Of a stretch of DNA of 9,682 nt, positions 1 to 6,572 are shown one piece after another. The notes under the pieces are model-generated. The model made no database searches and had not been told where the DNA came from. It was given only the letters and a program-made list of their open reading frames with translations. The DNA comes from Campylobacterales bacterium (GTDB lineage Bacteria; Campylobacterota; Campylobacteria; Campylobacterales; Hydrogenimonadaceae): contig JAMONQ010000104.1 in assembly GCA_027065635.1 (NCBI GenBank), positions 1-9,682 of the forward strand. The letters are read 5' to 3'. A program made the translations under genes and the position numbers. Numbering within the stretch: the first letter of the stretch is position 1; each line of letters opens with the position of its first letter.

Positions 1-634
1 AGGGTGCATGCTTGCGATGGATCTGCTGGTGAATATCCAGAAGAAGCTCTTTGGCGACCGGTACGACAAGAGCGTAGATGTAAAGGATAAGAGGGTTGTC
101 GTCATAGGTGGCGGCGATACGGCGATGGATTGTGTCCGTACCTCTCTTAGGGAGGGGGCCAGAAGTGTACAGTGCCTTTACAGACGGGATGCCAGGAATA
201 TGCCGGGCTCTCGCAAAGAGTACAACAACGCCAAAGAGGAGGGTGTGGAGTTCGTTTTCAACGCCTCTCCCAAGCAGGTGATCGTAAACGACGATGGAGA
301 GGTTGTAGGGGTAGAGATGCTGAAAACGGCTCTCGGCGAGCCGGACGAGAGCGGAAGGCAGAGGCTCAAAGAGATAGAGGGAAGCGAGTTCAGGGTAGAT
401 GCGGATGTCGTGATTTTCGCACTCGGTTTCACTCCTGTTCCATACGAATTCCTATCCGCAAACGGAATCGAGACAAACGAGTGGGGCGGTATAGTGATAG
501 ATGAAAACTTCGAAACGACTACCAAAGGTGTCTATGCCGGGGGCGACTGCCAAAGAGGTGCCGATCTGGTCGTTACCGCGGTTTACGACGGCAGAGAGGC
601 TGCCAAGGCGATCATCAAAAAGCTTCTGGATTAG
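1..634 (+). CDS. gltD: Glutamate synthase (NADPH) small subunit, C-terminal part (partial at left edge)
   Basis: The reading frame is open from the first base of the window (first full codon at 2) to a TAG at 632-634, so about 210 C-terminal residues of a normally ~450-residue protein are present. The small subunit of glutamate synthase takes electrons from NADPH through FAD and passes them to the large subunit GltB, which makes glutamate from glutamine and 2-oxoglutarate in the cytoplasm. Seen here: a Rossmann dinucleotide-binding motif GGGDTAMD (bases ~106-129), the family stretch RRDARNMPGSRKEYNNA just after it, and near the C terminus GVYAGGDC followed by GADLVVTAV, the second FAD-binding element. 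These match GltD closely. Related NADPH:acceptor oxidoreductases (NfnB- or AegA-like) share this half, and the N-terminal iron-sulfur region and gltB lie outside the window, so the symbol is probable rather than certain. Confidence 0.87.
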   Translation, partial: GCMLAMDLLVNIQKKLFGDRYDKSVDVKDKRVVVIGGGDTAMDCVRTSLREGARSVQCLYRRDARNMPGSRKEYNNAKEEGVEFVFNASPKQVIVNDDGEVVGVEMLKTALGEPDESGRQRLKEIEGSEFRVDADVVIFALGFTPVPYEFLSANGIETNEWGGIVIDENFETTTKGVYAGGDCQRGADLVVTAVYDGREAAKAIIKKLLD

Positions 635-636
635 TC

Positions 637-1362
637 TTGACTGAGTTCCTGCGGGCAGCATCGGATGCGGCAGCCCGGATTTCGGGCAGACTCGGCGAAG
701 GGTGGCTTGAAGAGTACTCCAACCGTTACGAAATAGGTGCCGGAGGAGATGTAAGCGCAGGAATCGACAAGATGGCGGAGGAGTTCTATCTCGAAGCTTT
801 TGATGGTTTGGGCCAAATAGACTCGGAAGAGTCTGGTATAATCGGTGATGGAGAAGCGAGGATAGTACTCGATCCGATCGACGGGAGCGACAACGCTCTC
901 TCCGGACTTCCATATTTCGGTTCGTCCATCGCGCTGGAGCGTGACGGAAGAGTTGAAGAGGCGGTAGTGGTCAACCTCGCCAACGGCGATCTCTTCTACA
1001 AAAGCGACGGACCGTTGATGCGCGGACGAATAGGCGGCGCCCATCTTTCTCAGGTCTATAGGCGCGAAAGTGCATCTATCGGAGTTTTTGAAAGAGCGTA
1101 TGCCTATCCGGAGCTTGCAAAAAGGGTTTTTGAGGAGGGGATAAAGTTTCGCTCTCCCGGTGCTGTGGCCCTCTCTCTGGCCTATGCCCACTATGTAGAT
1201 TTTGTGATCTTTGCAGGTCCAAGGCGCCGCTACGACTTTGCTGCTGCGCTTTGGATGTGCGAAGGTCTCGAGATAGTCGAAAGAGAGAATCTGCTGATCG
1301 TCGCGAAAGATCCGGAAACTGCGGAGATTTTGCGGAGAGCGGCACTTCATGATGAAGGATAA
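637..1362 (+). CDS. Inositol monophosphatase family protein (Mg2+-dependent sugar or inositol phosphatase)
   Basis: A 241-residue protein of the FIG/IMPase superfamily, metal-dependent phosphatases acting on inositol phosphates, fructose-1,6-bisphosphate, PAP or related compounds. The metal-site residues are visible: E64/E65 in DSEESG, then DPIDGSDN with D79, D82 and S84, and D200 in YDFAAALW, the counterpart of the usual WDxAAG. RSPGAVALSLAY (172-183) fits the conserved RSxGSAAL segment. The length is slightly under the usual 250-270. The start chosen is TTG at 637, two bases after the gltD stop, because translation from there gives the typical N-terminal helix. There is no strong ribosome-binding site, so translation may be coupled to gltD. 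The same kind of gene sits beside accD in Campylobacter (from memory). The substrate cannot be read from the sequence, and the C-terminal WD-to-YD change does not settle it. Confidence 0.88.
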   Translation: MTEFLRAASDAAARISGRLGEGWLEEYSNRYEIGAGGDVSAGIDKMAEEFYLEAFDGLGQIDSEESGIIGDGEARIVLDPIDGSDNALSGLPYFGSSIALERDGRVEEAVVVNLANGDLFYKSDGPLMRGRIGGAHLSQVYRRESASIGVFERAYAYPELAKRVFEEGIKFRSPGAVALSLAYAHYVDFVIFAGPRRRYDFAAALWMCEGLEIVERENLLIVAKDPETAEILRRAALHDEG

Positions 1363-1365
1363 GAG

Positions 1366-2214
1366 ATGAATTTCGGAAATATTTTCAAAAGTATCCGCAA
1401 GGAGCATCCCAAGCCGGCCGAAGCGCCTGCTCACTGGATAAAGTGTCCAAAGTGCAACGCCTTGATGTATTACAAGGAGATCGAAGCCAACCACCACGTC
1501 TGTCCCAAGTGCGGATACCATATGCGCCTCTCCGCAGAGCAGCGTATAGAGCTTTTGGCCGATGAAGGAAGTTTCGTAGAGCACGACAGCCATCTTGAAC
1601 CGGTCGATCCTTTGAAGTTTGTGGACAAAAAGAGTTACAAAAAGAGACTCGAAGAGGCGAAGAAGAAGACTGGTCGTACATCTTCGGTAGTGAGCGGTTC
1701 GTGCACCATAGAGTCCGAACCGGTGGAACTCGTCGTCTTCGATTTCGCCTTTATGGGCGGCAGTCTCGGTTCGGTAGAGGGGGAAAAGATTGTAAGGGCC
1801 GTCAACAGGGCTCTTGAAAAAGAGTGCGGTCTTGTAATAGTCAGTGCCAGCGGCGGCGCGCGTATGCAAGAGAGTACATACTCCTTGATGCAGATGGCCA
1901 AGACCAGTGCGGCTTTGGCGAAGCTCGACGAGGCGAGGCTTCCTTTTATTTCGGTCCTGACCGATCCGACGATGGGGGGAGTCAGCGCCTCTTTCGCAAT
2001 GCTCGGGGATATAATAATAGCCGAACCGGATGCTCTTATAGGATTTGCCGGACAGCGTGTAATAAAGCAGACTATAGGCGCCGATCTGCCGGAGGGTTTC
2101 CAGAGGTCCGAATTCCTGCTTGAACACGGATTGATAGACAAGGTGGTTCCAAGACGCAAACTGAAAGAGAGTATAGCGATCTTGTTGAAACTATTCAACA
2201 AAGAGAGTGCGTGA
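1366..2214 (+). CDS. accD: Acetyl-CoA carboxylase carboxyltransferase subunit beta
   Basis: A 282-residue beta subunit of the carboxyltransferase half of acetyl-CoA carboxylase. With AccA it moves the carboxyl group from carboxybiotin-AccB to acetyl-CoA, giving malonyl-CoA for fatty-acid synthesis. The N terminus has the characteristic four-cysteine zinc ribbon: C27-P-K-C30 and C46-P-K-C49. The crotonase-fold core follows, with FMGGSLGSVEGEKI, then SASGGARMQE forming an oxyanion-hole region, then TDPTMGGVSASFAMLGD and GFAGQRVI (GFAGPRVI in most relatives). Length and domain order are those of a complete AccD. The ATG at 1366 has AAGGA at 1355-1359, inside the end of the preceding gene and only three bases after its stop, so the two are almost certainly co-transcribed. 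The gene ends in an overlap with the following ThiE-like gene. Confidence 0.97.
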   Translation: MNFGNIFKSIRKEHPKPAEAPAHWIKCPKCNALMYYKEIEANHHVCPKCGYHMRLSAEQRIELLADEGSFVEHDSHLEPVDPLKFVDKKSYKKRLEEAKKKTGRTSSVVSGSCTIESEPVELVVFDFAFMGGSLGSVEGEKIVRAVNRALEKECGLVIVSASGGARMQESTYSLMQMAKTSAALAKLDEARLPFISVLTDPTMGGVSASFAMLGDIIIAEPDALIGFAGQRVIKQTIGADLPEGFQRSEFLLEHGLIDKVVPRRKLKESIAILLKLFNKESA

Positions 2215-2777
2215 GGCTCTACGCACTACTGGACGAGCGCTCTTTGAGAGTGCGGGGATGGAGTCTTGAAAGATTCGTATCGCGTGTCAATGATCTTGGC
2301 GGAGAGATTATCCAGTATAGAAACAAGGATGCGGATTCTGGCTTCATAAGGGAGAGGCTCGAGGAGCTGACTACTCTTTATTCCGGAAGAGTGATCGTAA
2401 ACGACTATCCGGAGCTTGCCGACTGCTGCGGAGGTGTTCACGTGGGGCAGGAGGATATGCTCAAATATTCGAGCAGCCCGAAGGAGGCGATCGGCGCACT
2501 TCGCGAGATCGTGGGATATGATCGCTGGATAGGGTTGTCTACACATAACGAGAAAGAGATTTCGATCGCGAACACTCTCGATATAGACTATATAGGTCTT
2601 GGGGCGTGCAGAGCCACAGGCACCAAAGAGGATGCAGGTGTGCTGGGCATCGAAACGGTATCGAGGCTCGCATCGTTGTCTATTCATCCGGTTGCCGCCA
2701 TAGGCGGGGTCAGGCTGGATGACGATATACCGAATGCCGCGTATCGTGTAGTCGGAAGCGCTCTTTATGAAGATTAA
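2211..2777 (+). CDS. Short ThiE/TenI-family protein (putative thiamine phosphate synthase)
   Basis: A 188-residue TIM-barrel protein of the ThiE/TenI family. True ThiE joins HMP-pyrophosphate and THZ-phosphate to make thiamine phosphate. Most ThiE ligand motifs can be seen: QYRNKD (Q35, R37, K39), VNDYPELA (N64, D65), GVHVGQED (H77-D82), GLSTHNE (S110, T111), the phosphate-loop residues T136, T138, K139 in RATGTK, and AIGGV (163-167). The proline normally found before that loop (GP) is alanine here (G131-A132). The protein ends a few residues after the last strand (VVGSAL), some 20-30 residues shorter than usual ThiE, so the final helix is missing or reduced. The GTG start overlaps the accD stop by four bases (GTGA) and the stop overlaps rlmH, implying translational coupling. 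It could be the working ThiE, a second copy, or a relative with another substrate. No symbol is given for that reason. Confidence 0.82.
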   Translation: MRLYALLDERSLRVRGWSLERFVSRVNDLGGEIIQYRNKDADSGFIRERLEELTTLYSGRVIVNDYPELADCCGGVHVGQEDMLKYSSSPKEAIGALREIVGYDRWIGLSTHNEKEISIANTLDIDYIGLGACRATGTKEDAGVLGIETVSRLASLSIHPVAAIGGVRLDDDIPNAAYRVVGSALYED

Positions 2778-3225
2778 CGTCGTAGCTATCTCGAAACCCG
2801 AAAAAGGGTGCTACAAGGAGTTGTGCGACCGTTTTGCAAAGATGTCCGGCAGGTTTGCGAAGCTTGAATCCGTGGATCTTTTCAATTCGAAGGTGACAAG
2901 GGCGCAGGATGAGGGAGCCGGCAGTGCGCATGAGATATATGCGCAGCTTTTTAGGCCGTGGATGCAAAGGGGTTTTACGATTGCACTCGATCCTGCCGGG
3001 AAAAAGATCGATACGGAGGCGTTTTCCCGTCTTGTTGAAAACAGGAGCGAAGTCACCTTCTTTATCGGCGGAGCCTACGGTCACGGTGCCGATTTTCTAA
3101 AAGGATGTGATACCGTAATAAGCCTTTCAGATCTTACGATGAGCCACAAAATGGCGAAACTGCTTCTTTTCGAACAGATCTACCGCGCGTTGACGATTGT
3201 TCACGGCCACCCTTATCATAAATGA
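2767..3225 (+). CDS. rlmH: 23S rRNA (pseudouridine1915-N3)-methyltransferase RlmH
   Basis: A 152-residue SPOUT-class methyltransferase (former YbeA), close to the ~155-residue norm. It methylates N3 of pseudouridine 1915 in helix 69 of 23S rRNA in assembled 70S ribosomes, using S-adenosylmethionine bound in a C-terminal trefoil knot. The knot motifs are plain: TFFIGGAYGHG (about 97-107), SLSDLTMSHKMAK, and the C-terminal signature RALTIVHGHPYHK, which carries the nearly invariant NHPYH-like end (here GHPYH). The ATG start lies 11 bases inside the end of the ThiE-like gene, with a weak GGAAG ribosome-binding site at 2754-2758. It is the last gene of this tightly packed group. A 98-base gap with a promoter follows. 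Placement between accD and a dksA-type gene agrees with Campylobacter gene order as I recall it. Confidence 0.96.
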   Translation: MKINVVAISKPEKGCYKELCDRFAKMSGRFAKLESVDLFNSKVTRAQDEGAGSAHEIYAQLFRPWMQRGFTIALDPAGKKIDTEAFSRLVENRSEVTFFIGGAYGHGADFLKGCDTVISLSDLTMSHKMAKLLLFEQIYRALTIVHGHPYHK

Positions 3226-3270
3226 AGAGATGTCGATATTCCAATATAGAGATCAGATATACCGGACTTT

Positions 3271-3296
3271 GTAATTTAAGGCTATTTCGATAAAAT
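3271..3296 (+). promoter_or_regulatory. Sigma-70-type promoter for the dksA-type operon
   Basis: The 98-base gap after rlmH contains a -10 box TAAAAT at 3291-3296 preceded by TTTAAG (about 3275-3280) and a T-rich spacer, GCTATTTCGA. This is the epsilonproteobacterial pattern in which periodic T-rich DNA takes the place of a -35 box. Transcription would begin near 3303, about 20 bases before the TTG start of the dksA-type gene. The rest of the gap (3226-3270) shows nothing I can name and no clear terminator for the upstream group. Confidence 0.6.
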
Positions 3297-3308
3297 TCAA
3301 TAATTTTA
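3291..3308. repeat. Perfect 7-bp inverted repeat over the -10 region
   Basis: TAAAATT (3291-3297) and AATTTTA (3302-3308) are perfect inverse copies separated by CAAT. They cover the proposed -10 box and the start of transcription. The symmetry could be an operator for a dimeric repressor, but in AT-rich promoter DNA such a repeat can also arise by chance. Confidence 0.4.
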
Positions 3309-3311
3309 CGC

Positions 3312-3317
3312 AAGGAG
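3312..3317 (+). promoter_or_regulatory. Ribosome binding site fixing the TTG start of the dksA-type gene
   Basis: AAGGAG lies six bases before TTG at 3324. No ATG in this frame has a comparable site: the first downstream ATG is at residue 12 and would remove the conserved N-terminal helix. The TTG start is therefore preferred. Confidence 0.75.
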
Positions 3318-3323
3318 CAGGTA

Positions 3324-3680
3324 TTGAGGGATAATGATATCAACTATTTCAAACAGATGCTTGAAACAAGACGCGAGCAGATTTTGAAAAATATCCAGGG
3401 CAGCTCCAAGGAGCTCGACGAGTTGCATCAAAACCACGATGTAATGGATGAAGGGGATTTCGCATCCGTATCCACGGACAATATGATCAATGAAGAGATT
3501 CTCTCTTCCCAGCAAAAGGAGCTCGAAGAGATCGACGAGGCACTTGCGAAAATCAAAGACGGCAGCTACGGAATTTGTGAAATGTGCGAAGAGCCTATAG
3601 GTATGCAAAGACTAAAAGTAAAGCCCTTTGCCAAATATTGTATTACCTGCAGGCAGATCGCCGAAAAGAGCCCGGCATAA
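3324..3680 (+). CDS. dksA: DksA/TraR-type zinc-finger transcriptional regulator
   Basis: A 118-residue DksA-type protein. DksA binds the RNA polymerase secondary channel and, with ppGpp, lowers rRNA transcription and activates amino-acid promoters during the stringent response. Seen here: an N-terminal coiled coil (about 6-36 pairing with 56-78), the tip motif DxxDxA as D42-E-G-D45-F-A47, and a C4 zinc finger C85-x2-C88 ... C106-x2-C109. The tip residues needed for action in E. coli DksA are kept. The protein is shorter than E. coli DksA (151) because it lacks the N-terminal extension, which is usual for this phylum. It has a TTG start with a strong ribosome-binding site and its own promoter. 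It heads an operon with the membrane-protein gene (15-base gap) and dusB. Confidence 0.9.
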   Translation: MRDNDINYFKQMLETRREQILKNIQGSSKELDELHQNHDVMDEGDFASVSTDNMINEEILSSQQKELEEIDEALAKIKDGSYGICEMCEEPIGMQRLKVKPFAKYCITCRQIAEKSPA

Positions 3681-3682
3681 TC

Positions 3683-3688
3683 AGGAGG
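3683..3688 (+). promoter_or_regulatory. Strong ribosome binding site for the unknown membrane protein
   Basis: AGGAGG is seven bases upstream of ATG 3696, in the short gap after the dksA-type stop. This is the best ribosome-binding site in the window, which supports the start and suggests that the protein is well translated. Confidence 0.8.
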
Positions 3689-3695
3689 TTTTTTT

Positions 3696-4715
3696 ATGCA
3701 CTTTAAACGTTACACTCTGGCTTCGATTCTTTTGATCGGAGCCGTAGGCGGATTCGTCTACTATATGGTTACCAAGGACACCTATACCGTCGAACTGCTG
3801 GGTGTCAACGTTACACTCCCCATCGCCGCGTGGGTTGTGGCTCCAATGGTGCTTTTGTATCTCGCGTCGCTTTTTCATATGCTCTATTACGGATTCAAAG
3901 GGTATTTGCAAAAACGACGTGTCGAAAGAGATATGGCTAAGCTATCCGACGCCCTTTACTGGGGTATTCTCAAATCTCCCAAACAGCATGCGTACGACGA
4001 CAGGGAGATAAGGAAGATCGGAGTCGTTCTGGACCAGGGGTGTGAAGAGTTCTCAAAGGTGGACAAGAGTCAGTGCGACGAGAGGATCAAAGAGGCTCTG
4101 GAGCTGATAGAGGCGATAGAGCGCGGCGAATTCGTCGATATGAAAAAGATAAATCTCGACAAGTCAAACCCATATGTCGTTAAAAACTGGCTCAACCTTC
4201 TCGGCAAGGAGCCAGAGCGCGCGGAAGAGATACTGAAAAAAGCCGAAACGGTCGATGAGAGAGTGCTCCATGCCGCAATGAAGAGATTTGTCGAAAGCGC
4301 GTCTGAACAGCAGATAGAAAAATACAAGGATATGGTCGATATCGATATATTCATGCATCTGTTGAACTCTCTGAAAAAAGAGGGAGAAGAGAGAGTGAGA
4401 ATAGGGCTCGATTTTATAGACTCCTTGCTCGAGGCGATAGAGCCGAGTGAAGAGCTCTATCTCCATATGGCCCAAAGACTCTCCAAACTCTACGCTCCGG
4501 ATGAGGTGTTGAGATTTTTCGAAAAGGTGGTCGCTCGGGACGACAAAGCTTTCAAAGGGTATATTTTCGTACTGATAGAGTTCGAGATGCTCGATAAGGC
4601 CAATGAGCTTCTGCAGGATACGGCAAGAGGTGAGTATCTCGACTTCAAAGCCTTTTTGGATCTTAGAAAAGCCGGTAAACACTACCCTATGGATCTGCTT
4701 TTGCCGAGGTGCTGA
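3696..4715 (+). CDS. Conserved two-helix membrane protein of unknown function with a helical cytoplasmic domain
   Basis: I do not recognise a named family. The 339-residue protein has two N-terminal membrane segments, about residues 7-25 and 43-65, joined by a short loop (KDTYTVELLGVNVTLP). A basic segment, KGYLQKRRVERD, then begins a long, charged, almost wholly helical domain of about 265 residues. By the positive-inside rule both ends should be cytoplasmic. The helical domain has runs resembling TPR or HEAT-type helix pairs (for example PERAEEILKKAE and DEVLRFFEKVVARDD), but I cannot define a repeat. The layout recalls LapA-LapB or HemY proteins, in which two membrane helices precede a TPR region. 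That is a resemblance of shape only. The gene lies between the dksA-type gene and dusB, and a membrane-protein gene holds the same place in Campylobacter jejuni (Cj0124c, from memory), so it is likely conserved in the phylum. Confidence 0.85.
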   Translation: MHFKRYTLASILLIGAVGGFVYYMVTKDTYTVELLGVNVTLPIAAWVVAPMVLLYLASLFHMLYYGFKGYLQKRRVERDMAKLSDALYWGILKSPKQHAYDDREIRKIGVVLDQGCEEFSKVDKSQCDERIKEALELIEAIERGEFVDMKKINLDKSNPYVVKNWLNLLGKEPERAEEILKKAETVDERVLHAAMKRFVESASEQQIEKYKDMVDIDIFMHLLNSLKKEGEERVRIGLDFIDSLLEAIEPSEELYLHMAQRLSKLYAPDEVLRFFEKVVARDDKAFKGYIFVLIEFEMLDKANELLQDTARGEYLDFKAFLDLRKAGKHYPMDLLLPRC

Positions 4716-4722
4716 AGGCGGT

Positions 4723-5694
4723 ATGAAAAAGCCTCCTCTCGATTTCTCCTCTCCTGTCAATGTTCTCGCTCCCCTTGCGGGGCTTACTGATCTTCCTTTC
4801 CGCAGTGTCGTGAAAAAGTTCGGTGCTGATTTGACCGTAAGTGAAATGATCAGCTCGAACGCTCTGGTTCACAACAGTAAAAAGAGTCTCAAAATGGTTG
4901 AAAAGTCTCCGTTGGAGACTCCATACTCTGTACAGATCGCCGGATCTGACGCTGAGATAGTAAAGGGTGCGGTCGAAATTCTAAACGGGATCGACGGAAT
5001 AGACATAATCGATCTAAATTGCGGCTGTCCGGTACCAAAAGTGGTGTCACACGGATCTGGCAGCTCCCTGCTTAAAGATCTTCCCAAAATGGGCAGGATA
5101 ATAGAGACGATCAAAAAATACTCGAACAAGCCTCTTACAAGCGTCAAAGTGAGAATCGGATTCGAAGAGAAGAGGCCGGTCGAGATCGCGAAGGTGTGTG
5201 AAGATAGCGGTGCCGACTTCATTGCCGTACATGGCCGCACGAGAGCGGGAAAGTTCAAAAGCGAAGTGGACTACGACGCTATAAAGCTGATTAAAGAGTC
5301 TGTCAATATTCCTGTCATTGCAAACGGAGATATAACGGACTACAAAAAGGCCGAATGGGTTTTGAAGCATACCGGTGCGGATGGAGTGATGATAGGGCGT
5401 GCCGCAGTCGGTAATCCATGGATCTTCTACCAGCTGAAGCATGGAAAGAGTCATATCGATCCGCATATAAAACGTCAGATAGTGCTCGAACATTTCGATC
5501 AGATGCTCGACTTTTACGGAGAGTACGGAGTCGTGCTTTTTAGAAAGCATCTGCATACATACTCGAAAGCAGGCTATAGTGGTGCTTCGGCATTCAGAGA
5601 CAGAATCAACCGCATAACCGACCCCGTTTCGATGAGAGAGGAGATATCGCGCTTTTTCGAGCCGGAAAATATTATAGGAGCAAAAGCCTCCTAA
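4723..5694 (+). CDS. dusB: tRNA-dihydrouridine synthase
   Basis: A 323-residue flavin enzyme that reduces uridine to dihydrouridine in the D-loop of tRNA using NADPH. Motifs in order: APLAGLTDLPFR (16-27, FMN-binding start of the barrel), SEMISSNAL (40-48), the catalytic motif NCGCPVPKV with C102 as the expected proton donor, VKVRIGF, HGRTR (170-174), VIANGDI, and GVMIGRAAVGNPWIF, which binds the FMN phosphate. A C-terminal helical tRNA-binding domain follows. The start chosen is ATG 4723, seven bases after the previous stop, with AAGG at 4715-4718. The open frame reaches further left, but those 40 extra codons run back inside the membrane-protein gene and are not like Dus. DusB subtype is the usual assignment in this group, but I cannot exclude another Dus class. 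The stop overlaps the convergent fliO stop. Confidence 0.92.
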   Translation: MKKPPLDFSSPVNVLAPLAGLTDLPFRSVVKKFGADLTVSEMISSNALVHNSKKSLKMVEKSPLETPYSVQIAGSDAEIVKGAVEILNGIDGIDIIDLNCGCPVPKVVSHGSGSSLLKDLPKMGRIIETIKKYSNKPLTSVKVRIGFEEKRPVEIAKVCEDSGADFIAVHGRTRAGKFKSEVDYDAIKLIKESVNIPVIANGDITDYKKAEWVLKHTGADGVMIGRAAVGNPWIFYQLKHGKSHIDPHIKRQIVLEHFDQMLDFYGEYGVVLFRKHLHTYSKAGYSGASAFRDRINRITDPVSMREEISRFFEPENIIGAKAS

Positions 5695-6572
5695 ATCCTG
5701 TCGTCCCTGCTTGCGTTTTCCTTGAAAGCTTCGTAGGCGTCGGGGTGATTCTCTTTTAGAAAGTGATCGAGCTGCTTCTTGTTTTCCTCGAACAAAGATG
5801 AGAAGCTCTCCGGATCTTCGATTTTCTCTTCGGAAAAGGTATCGAGAAGGAGGTTGCTGTTTCCTACAACCATTAGATACTGTTTTTTGCCCCACTCGAG
5901 CAGTACCACTCTGTTTTGCGCGTCGATGGCTTTTTGGTATCTGACGACTGCGCCGGCGGGGTACGGTTTTGTTCCGGCGGCTTTTGGCATCAGCCAGCTC
6001 ATTCCATCAAGTCCTTGAAGCTTTTTGCGTTTTACAATCCATAATAGAAGCAGCAAAAAGAGCATGATTCCAAGAACCGCCCAGTATCGCCACCCCGGTA
6101 GATTGTCGGAGGATTTGAGTGTATTCAGTCCGCTTGCAGCTCTCTCCTCTTTTTGGGGCACAATGGTCTCTTCCGTTCCGGATCGCATCGGAGTATGGAT
6201 AGTTTTCGGCAGGATTCGCAATCTAAGACCGAAGCCGTCTACTGTTCTGGATGCCTCTACCGTGAGTGGACCGTTCGCGGGAGTTATCTTCACGAGCGCC
6301 ACTCCGTTGCCCACTCCTGTAATAGCGATAGATTCCACCAGATCGTTTCGAAGAGCCTTTTTGAAAGTTTTTGTTACCTGCACGCCGGTAAGCTTGATAT
6401 CTATCCGGTTCTCTTTGGAGAGGCTCTTTTTTATAGTACCCTCAAAAGGTGCATCGAAAGAGAGCATGAGATCGACTCTGTTCTCTCTTTCGTAAACATT
6501 CTGATTTAGAAGAGACGCTCCAAACAGAGTGTTGAAAATCAGAATAAAGGTAAAAACGGCTCTCATACTCAT
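5691..6572 (-). CDS. fliO: Flagellar export-apparatus protein FliO with a periplasmic AMIN-like domain
   Basis: A 293-residue protein. Residues 3-20 look like a signal peptide (FTFILIFNTLFGAS), with cleavage likely near 19-20. A beta-rich periplasmic region (about 26-122) resembles AMIN domains. A linker then leads to one membrane helix (164-180, rich in Leu, followed by KRKK). The cytoplasmic part carries the FliO-like stretch NRVVLLEWGKKQYLMVVG. FliO helps assemble FliP into the core of the flagellar type III export gate. Most FliO proteins are only ~100-150 residues and lack the large periplasmic part; longer forms are known in Campylobacterota. The ATG at 6572 overlaps the fliN stop (ATGA), and a second ATG two codons in is also possible. 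fliP, fliQ and fliR do not follow, because the gene ends against dusB. Identity rests on the topology, the VVLLEWG segment and the fliN linkage. Confidence 0.78.
   Translation of the reverse strand: MSMRAVFTFILIFNTLFGASLLNQNVYERENRVDLMLSFDAPFEGTIKKSLSKENRIDIKLTGVQVTKTFKKALRNDLVESIAITGVGNGVALVKITPANGPLTVEASRTVDGFGLRLRILPKTIHTPMRSGTEETIVPQKEERAASGLNTLKSSDNLPGWRYWAVLGIMLFLLLLLWIVKRKKLQGLDGMSWLMPKAAGTKPYPAGAVVRYQKAIDAQNRVVLLEWGKKQYLMVVGNSNLLLDTFSEEKIEDPESFSSLFEENKKQLDHFLKENHPDAYEAFKENASRDDRI

Noticed and set aside
631..2127. A 498-codon open frame on the minus strand opposite the phosphatase and accD genes.
   Set aside because: It is wholly antisense to two clearly real genes, its translation is rich in Arg, His, Tyr and Cys with no recognisable motif, and it is explained by the codon bias of the plus-strand genes.
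3226..3270. Possible terminator or small gene after rlmH.
   Set aside because: No stable hairpin followed by a T-tract and no open frame with a ribosome-binding site could be found.
4603..4722. Forty extra codons in frame upstream of the chosen dusB start.
   Set aside because: They lie inside the membrane-protein gene and do not resemble the Dus N terminus; ATG 4723 has a ribosome-binding site and gives the normal length.
4164..4760. A 198-codon minus-strand frame opposite the unknown membrane protein and the dusB start.
   Set aside because: Antisense to a gene with a strong ribosome-binding site; no motif, and no promoter or ribosome-binding site of its own seen.
5047..5895. A 282-codon minus-strand frame opposite dusB and running into the end of fliO.
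   Set aside because: It is a shadow of dusB with unusual composition, and its first part overlaps fliO in another frame on the same strand.
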